64,000 nucleotides of DNA from Nocardioides ochotonae (GTDB lineage Bacteria; Actinomycetota; Actinomycetes; Propionibacteriales; Nocardioidaceae). A model generated the notes under the pieces. The model searched no databases, was not told the origin of the DNA, and was given only the letters and a program-made list of their open reading frames with translations. The stretch spans positions 4,141,001 through 4,205,000 of the forward strand of contig NZ_CP061769.1 in the NCBI RefSeq assembly GCF_011420305.2, in the 5' to 3' direction. The position numbers were made by a program, and so were the translations under genes. Numbering within the stretch: position 1 is the first letter of the stretch; the number at the start of each line of letters is the position of its first letter. Shown here piece after piece: positions 61,665 through 64,000 of the stretch.

Positions 61665-62690
61665 ATGACGACACGCCTGCTCCAGCGCTGGGCCGGCGTG
61701 GTGCTCGCCGGCCTCCTGGCTCCCGCGCTGGTCACCGCCGCGACCGCCGTCCCGGCCTGGTCGCCCGACGACGCCGGCGGGGCGAGCGTCGCGAGCGTGG
61801 CGGAGCGGGCGCGCAAGGACCCCCGCCTCACCCGCCCGCTCCACCTCGACGACCGGCTCCCGGCGACCGGGCAGGAGCGCCGCTACCGCCGGATCGCGCA
61901 GACCCCCCAGGCGATCTGGTACGCCCCCGAGCAGCACCCCACCTCCTCCCTCGCCGCGGCCGTGTCCGACCAGGTGGTCCGCGCCACCGCGACCCGGAGC
62001 ACGCCGGTGCTGGTGCTCTACGCGATCCCCGACCGCGACTGCGGGCAGCACTCCGGCGGCGGGCTGCGCGGCGCCGCGGCGTACCGCGCCTACGTGCGGG
62101 CCTTCGCCCGCGGCCTCGGCACCCGCAGCAAGGCGCTGGTCGTCGTCGAGCCGGACGCGATCGCCCTGATCGGCCAGCCGGACTGCGCGGACACGGCGGC
62201 CCGCCTGAAGATGCTGCGCTTCGCGGTCACCCGGATCGCGCGGACCGGCGCGTGGGCCTACCTCGACGCCGGCCACTCCGCCTGGACGCCGTACGACGGG
62301 CGCGCGCGGCTGCTCAAGCGGGCCGGGATCGCGCAGGCACGCGGGTTCAGCACCAACGTCGCGAACTTCCGCCCGCTCCCCGACGAGCGGGCCTACGCCA
62401 CCGGCCTGCGCAGGGAGCTGGCGCGGATCGGGGTGAAGGGGGCGCGCTACGTCGTGGACACCTCCCGCAACGGTGCCGCGGCCCCGGTCGTCGGCGACGT
62501 CATCAACCCCACCTGGGCGCGCCTCGGACCGGCCCCGAAGCGGCGCTTCCAGGACGGCCTCGACGCCACCTTGTGGATCAAGCACCCCGGCGAGTCCGAC
62601 GGCGCCGTGAACGGCGGCAACGCCGCCGGGCAGTGGTGCGACCTGCTCGCCGACCGGCTCCTCGGGCGGGCGGACTCGCCCTCCTGCTGA
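61665..62690 (+). CDS. secreted GH6 family glycosidase (cellulase-like)
   Basis: 341-aa glycoside hydrolase family 6 enzyme. A signal peptide covers residues 1-29 (MTTRLLQRWAGVVLAGLLAP, then ALVTAATA). The mature enzyme shows the GH6 catalytic Asp loops YAIPDRDCGQHSGGG and VVEPDAIALIG, the substrate loop AYLDAGHSAW, and WIKHPGESDG near the end. GH6 enzymes hydrolyse beta-1,4-glucan from the non-reducing end or internally. With no carbohydrate-binding domain it may act on soluble glucans. Leaderless start. Confidence 0.92.
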   Translation: MTTRLLQRWAGVVLAGLLAPALVTAATAVPAWSPDDAGGASVASVAERARKDPRLTRPLHLDDRLPATGQERRYRRIAQTPQAIWYAPEQHPTSSLAAAVSDQVVRATATRSTPVLVLYAIPDRDCGQHSGGGLRGAAAYRAYVRAFARGLGTRSKALVVVEPDAIALIGQPDCADTAARLKMLRFAVTRIARTGAWAYLDAGHSAWTPYDGRARLLKRAGIAQARGFSTNVANFRPLPDERAYATGLRRELARIGVKGARYVVDTSRNGAAAPVVGDVINPTWARLGPAPKRRFQDGLDATLWIKHPGESDGAVNGGNAAGQWCDLLADRLLGRADSPSC

Positions 62691-62764
62691 GTCGCCTGCC
62701 GAGCCCGCCCGCTGGCCCAGCAGGGGCGATCCGGGCCCCGTGCCGGGCGCCCGGGACCCGGGCG

Positions 62765-62770
62765 TAGGTT
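62765..62770 (+). promoter_or_regulatory. -10 box of leaderless promoter for MFS gene
   Basis: TAGGTT 8 bases upstream of the GTG at 62779. Confidence 0.45.
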
Positions 62771-62778
62771 GTCCCCTC

Positions 62779-64000
62779 GTGCCTGGCCTGAAGTCCCTCG
62801 TCGCCGACACCCGGCCGCTGCAGAACCCGCACTTCCGGCGGCTGTGGCTGGCCAACATCATCACGGTGATCGGAGCGCAGCTCACGGTCGTCGCGGTGCC
62901 GGCGCAGATCTACGCCGACACCGGCTCCTCGGCGTACGTCGGGCTGACCGGGCTGTTCGGCCTGGTGCCGCTGGTCGTCTTCGGCCTGTACGGCGGGGCG
63001 CTGGCCGACGCCTTCGACCGGCGCACGATCCTGATCGTGACCACGCTCGGGCTGATCGGGACCAGCGCGCTCTTCTGGCTCCAGGCGGCCGCGGGCTCCA
63101 CGAACGTGTGGCTGCTGCTCAGCCTGTTCGCGGTGCAGCAGGCGTTCTTCGCGGTCAACCAGCCGACCCGCAGCGCGGTGGTCCCCCGGCTGGTCTCGGC
63201 CGAGCTGCTGCCGGCGGCGAACTCGCTCAACATGACCGTGATGCAGGCCGGCGCGATCGCCGGCCCGCTGGTGGCGGGCGTGCTGATCCCGGTCCTGGGC
63301 TTCGAGTGGCTCTACCTGATCGACACCTTCACCCTGCTGGCCACCCTCGGCGCGGTGCTCAAGCTGCCCCGCCTGCCGGTCGCCGGCGTCACCGGCACCC
63401 CGGGGCTGCGCTCGGTGCTGGAGGGGCTGGCCTACCTGCGCCACCACCCGGTGCTGCTGATGTCGTTCGTCGTCGACGTGATCGCGATGCTCTTCGGCAT
63501 GCCGCGAGCGCTGTTCCCCGAGATCGCGCACGTCGACTTCGGCGGGCCCGAGGACGGCGGGCTGGTCTTCGCGCTGCTCTTCGCCGCGATCCCGGCCGGC
63601 GCCGTGATCGGCGGCGTCTTCAGCGGCTGGGTCTCCCGGGTGCACCGCCAGGGCCTCGCGGTGATCGTGTGCATCCTGGTCTGGGGCGTGGCGATGACCG
63701 GGTTCGGCATCGCCGTCGGGCTGGCCCGGCACGCCTCCACCCTGATGCTGTCGATCGCACTGCTGATGCTGGTGATCGGCGGCGCGGCCGACATGGCCTC
63801 GGCGGCGTTCCGCACCAGCATGCTCCAGAGCGCCGCGGCCGACGCGGTCCGCGGCCGCCTGCAGGGGGTCTTCATCGTGATCGTCGCCGGTGGCCCGCGC
63901 CTGGCCGACGTCGCGCACGGCGCCGCGGCGGCCTCGGTCGGCGCGGCGGCGGCCGCCGCGGGCGGCGGGGTGCTCGTGGTGGTCGGCACGGTGGTCGCGG
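62779..64000 (+). CDS. MFS transporter, EntS-like (truncated by window end)
   Basis: At least 407 residues of a major facilitator superfamily exporter. It opens with LVADTRPLQNPHFRRLWLAN, then alternating hydrophobic helices; GGALADAFDRRTILIV is the MFS motif A between helices 2 and 3; later helices include SFVVDVIAMLFGMPRALFPE. The pattern fits the EntS/TetV-like 12-helix exporters. About ten helices are in view; the C-terminal end lies beyond 64000. GTG 62779 is chosen; a -10 box is 8 bases upstream. Substrate unknown. Confidence 0.9.
   Translation, partial: MPGLKSLVADTRPLQNPHFRRLWLANIITVIGAQLTVVAVPAQIYADTGSSAYVGLTGLFGLVPLVVFGLYGGALADAFDRRTILIVTTLGLIGTSALFWLQAAAGSTNVWLLLSLFAVQQAFFAVNQPTRSAVVPRLVSAELLPAANSLNMTVMQAGAIAGPLVAGVLIPVLGFEWLYLIDTFTLLATLGAVLKLPRLPVAGVTGTPGLRSVLEGLAYLRHHPVLLMSFVVDVIAMLFGMPRALFPEIAHVDFGGPEDGGLVFALLFAAIPAGAVIGGVFSGWVSRVHRQGLAVIVCILVWGVAMTGFGIAVGLARHASTLMLSIALLMLVIGGAADMASAAFRTSMLQSAAADAVRGRLQGVFIVIVAGGPRLADVAHGAAAASVGAAAAAAGGGVLVVVGTVVA

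Overview
The window is a very GC-rich (about 70% or more), gene-dense actinobacterial chromosome segment. Abundant GTG starts, 4-base ATGA/GTGA gene overlaps, leaderless promoters, mycothiol-type proteins, a DUF1707 protein, a CsbD protein and a guanidine-III riboswitch all fit a Nocardioides-like member of the Propionibacteriales. The genus is inferred from style, not from a marker gene. I find 57 protein genes (two cut by the window edges), one riboswitch and one candidate small RNA. I see no tRNA, rRNA, CRISPR array, insertion sequence or prophage, and no gap over 300 bases lacks a gene.

Layout. 1-2.5 kb: a PadR-controlled FtsX-type ABC exporter operon. 2.57-2.69 kb: a striking 21-bp repeat array. 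2.7-8.9 kb: a histidine phosphatase, a fatty acid beta-oxidation pair (fadJ, fadA) divergent from a MerR regulator across a perfect inverted repeat, and an NAD(P)-binding protein. 8.9-15.6 kb: a CPBP protease, DEAD-box helicase, CsbD, Baeyer-Villiger-type monooxygenase, FMN-binding protein, glutamine amidotransferase and CoA-transferase. 15.6-20.9 kb: a polar amino acid ABC importer, a PadR regulator and a 2,4-dienoyl-CoA reductase.

20.9-28.2 kb is the most interesting block. A MurF-like ligase is divergent from six genes, each overlapping the next by exactly 4 bases: VanX-type D,D-dipeptidase, alanine racemase-family enzyme, D-Ala-D-Ala ligase-family enzyme, membrane acyltransferase-3 protein, histidine kinase and response regulator. 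This is the gene content of a regulated D-Ala-D-X peptidoglycan-precursor remodelling (vancomycin resistance-like) system. The acyltransferase-3 and racemase look like the two halves of a VanT serine racemase, carried here as separate genes.

28.2-42.4 kb: dienelactone hydrolase-like protein, GH1 glycosidase and pirin with start codons 9 bases apart, a sigma factor with a SnoaL-like tail, a LuxR regulator, DUF2332, an NfeD-like/flotillin pair, an aldehyde dehydrogenase, a candidate small RNA, a MecA-type penicillin-binding protein, an SGNH hydrolase and a DoxX-like protein. 42.4-50 kb: DeaD helicase, GlmS, small proteins, YceI, a double GNAT protein, a luciferase-like oxidoreductase, and a guanidine-III riboswitch driving a Gdx/SugE exporter. 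50-64 kb: HrpB helicase, an acyl-CoA dehydrogenase operon under PadR, an ABC exporter plus LuxR-type two-component system, M3 peptidase, GH6 glycosidase and a truncated MFS exporter.

Start codons were moved from the longest open frame to the best-supported start wherever a ribosome site, overlap, signal peptide or family N-terminus decided it. Family names and residue assignments come from motif recognition by eye, not from database searches.
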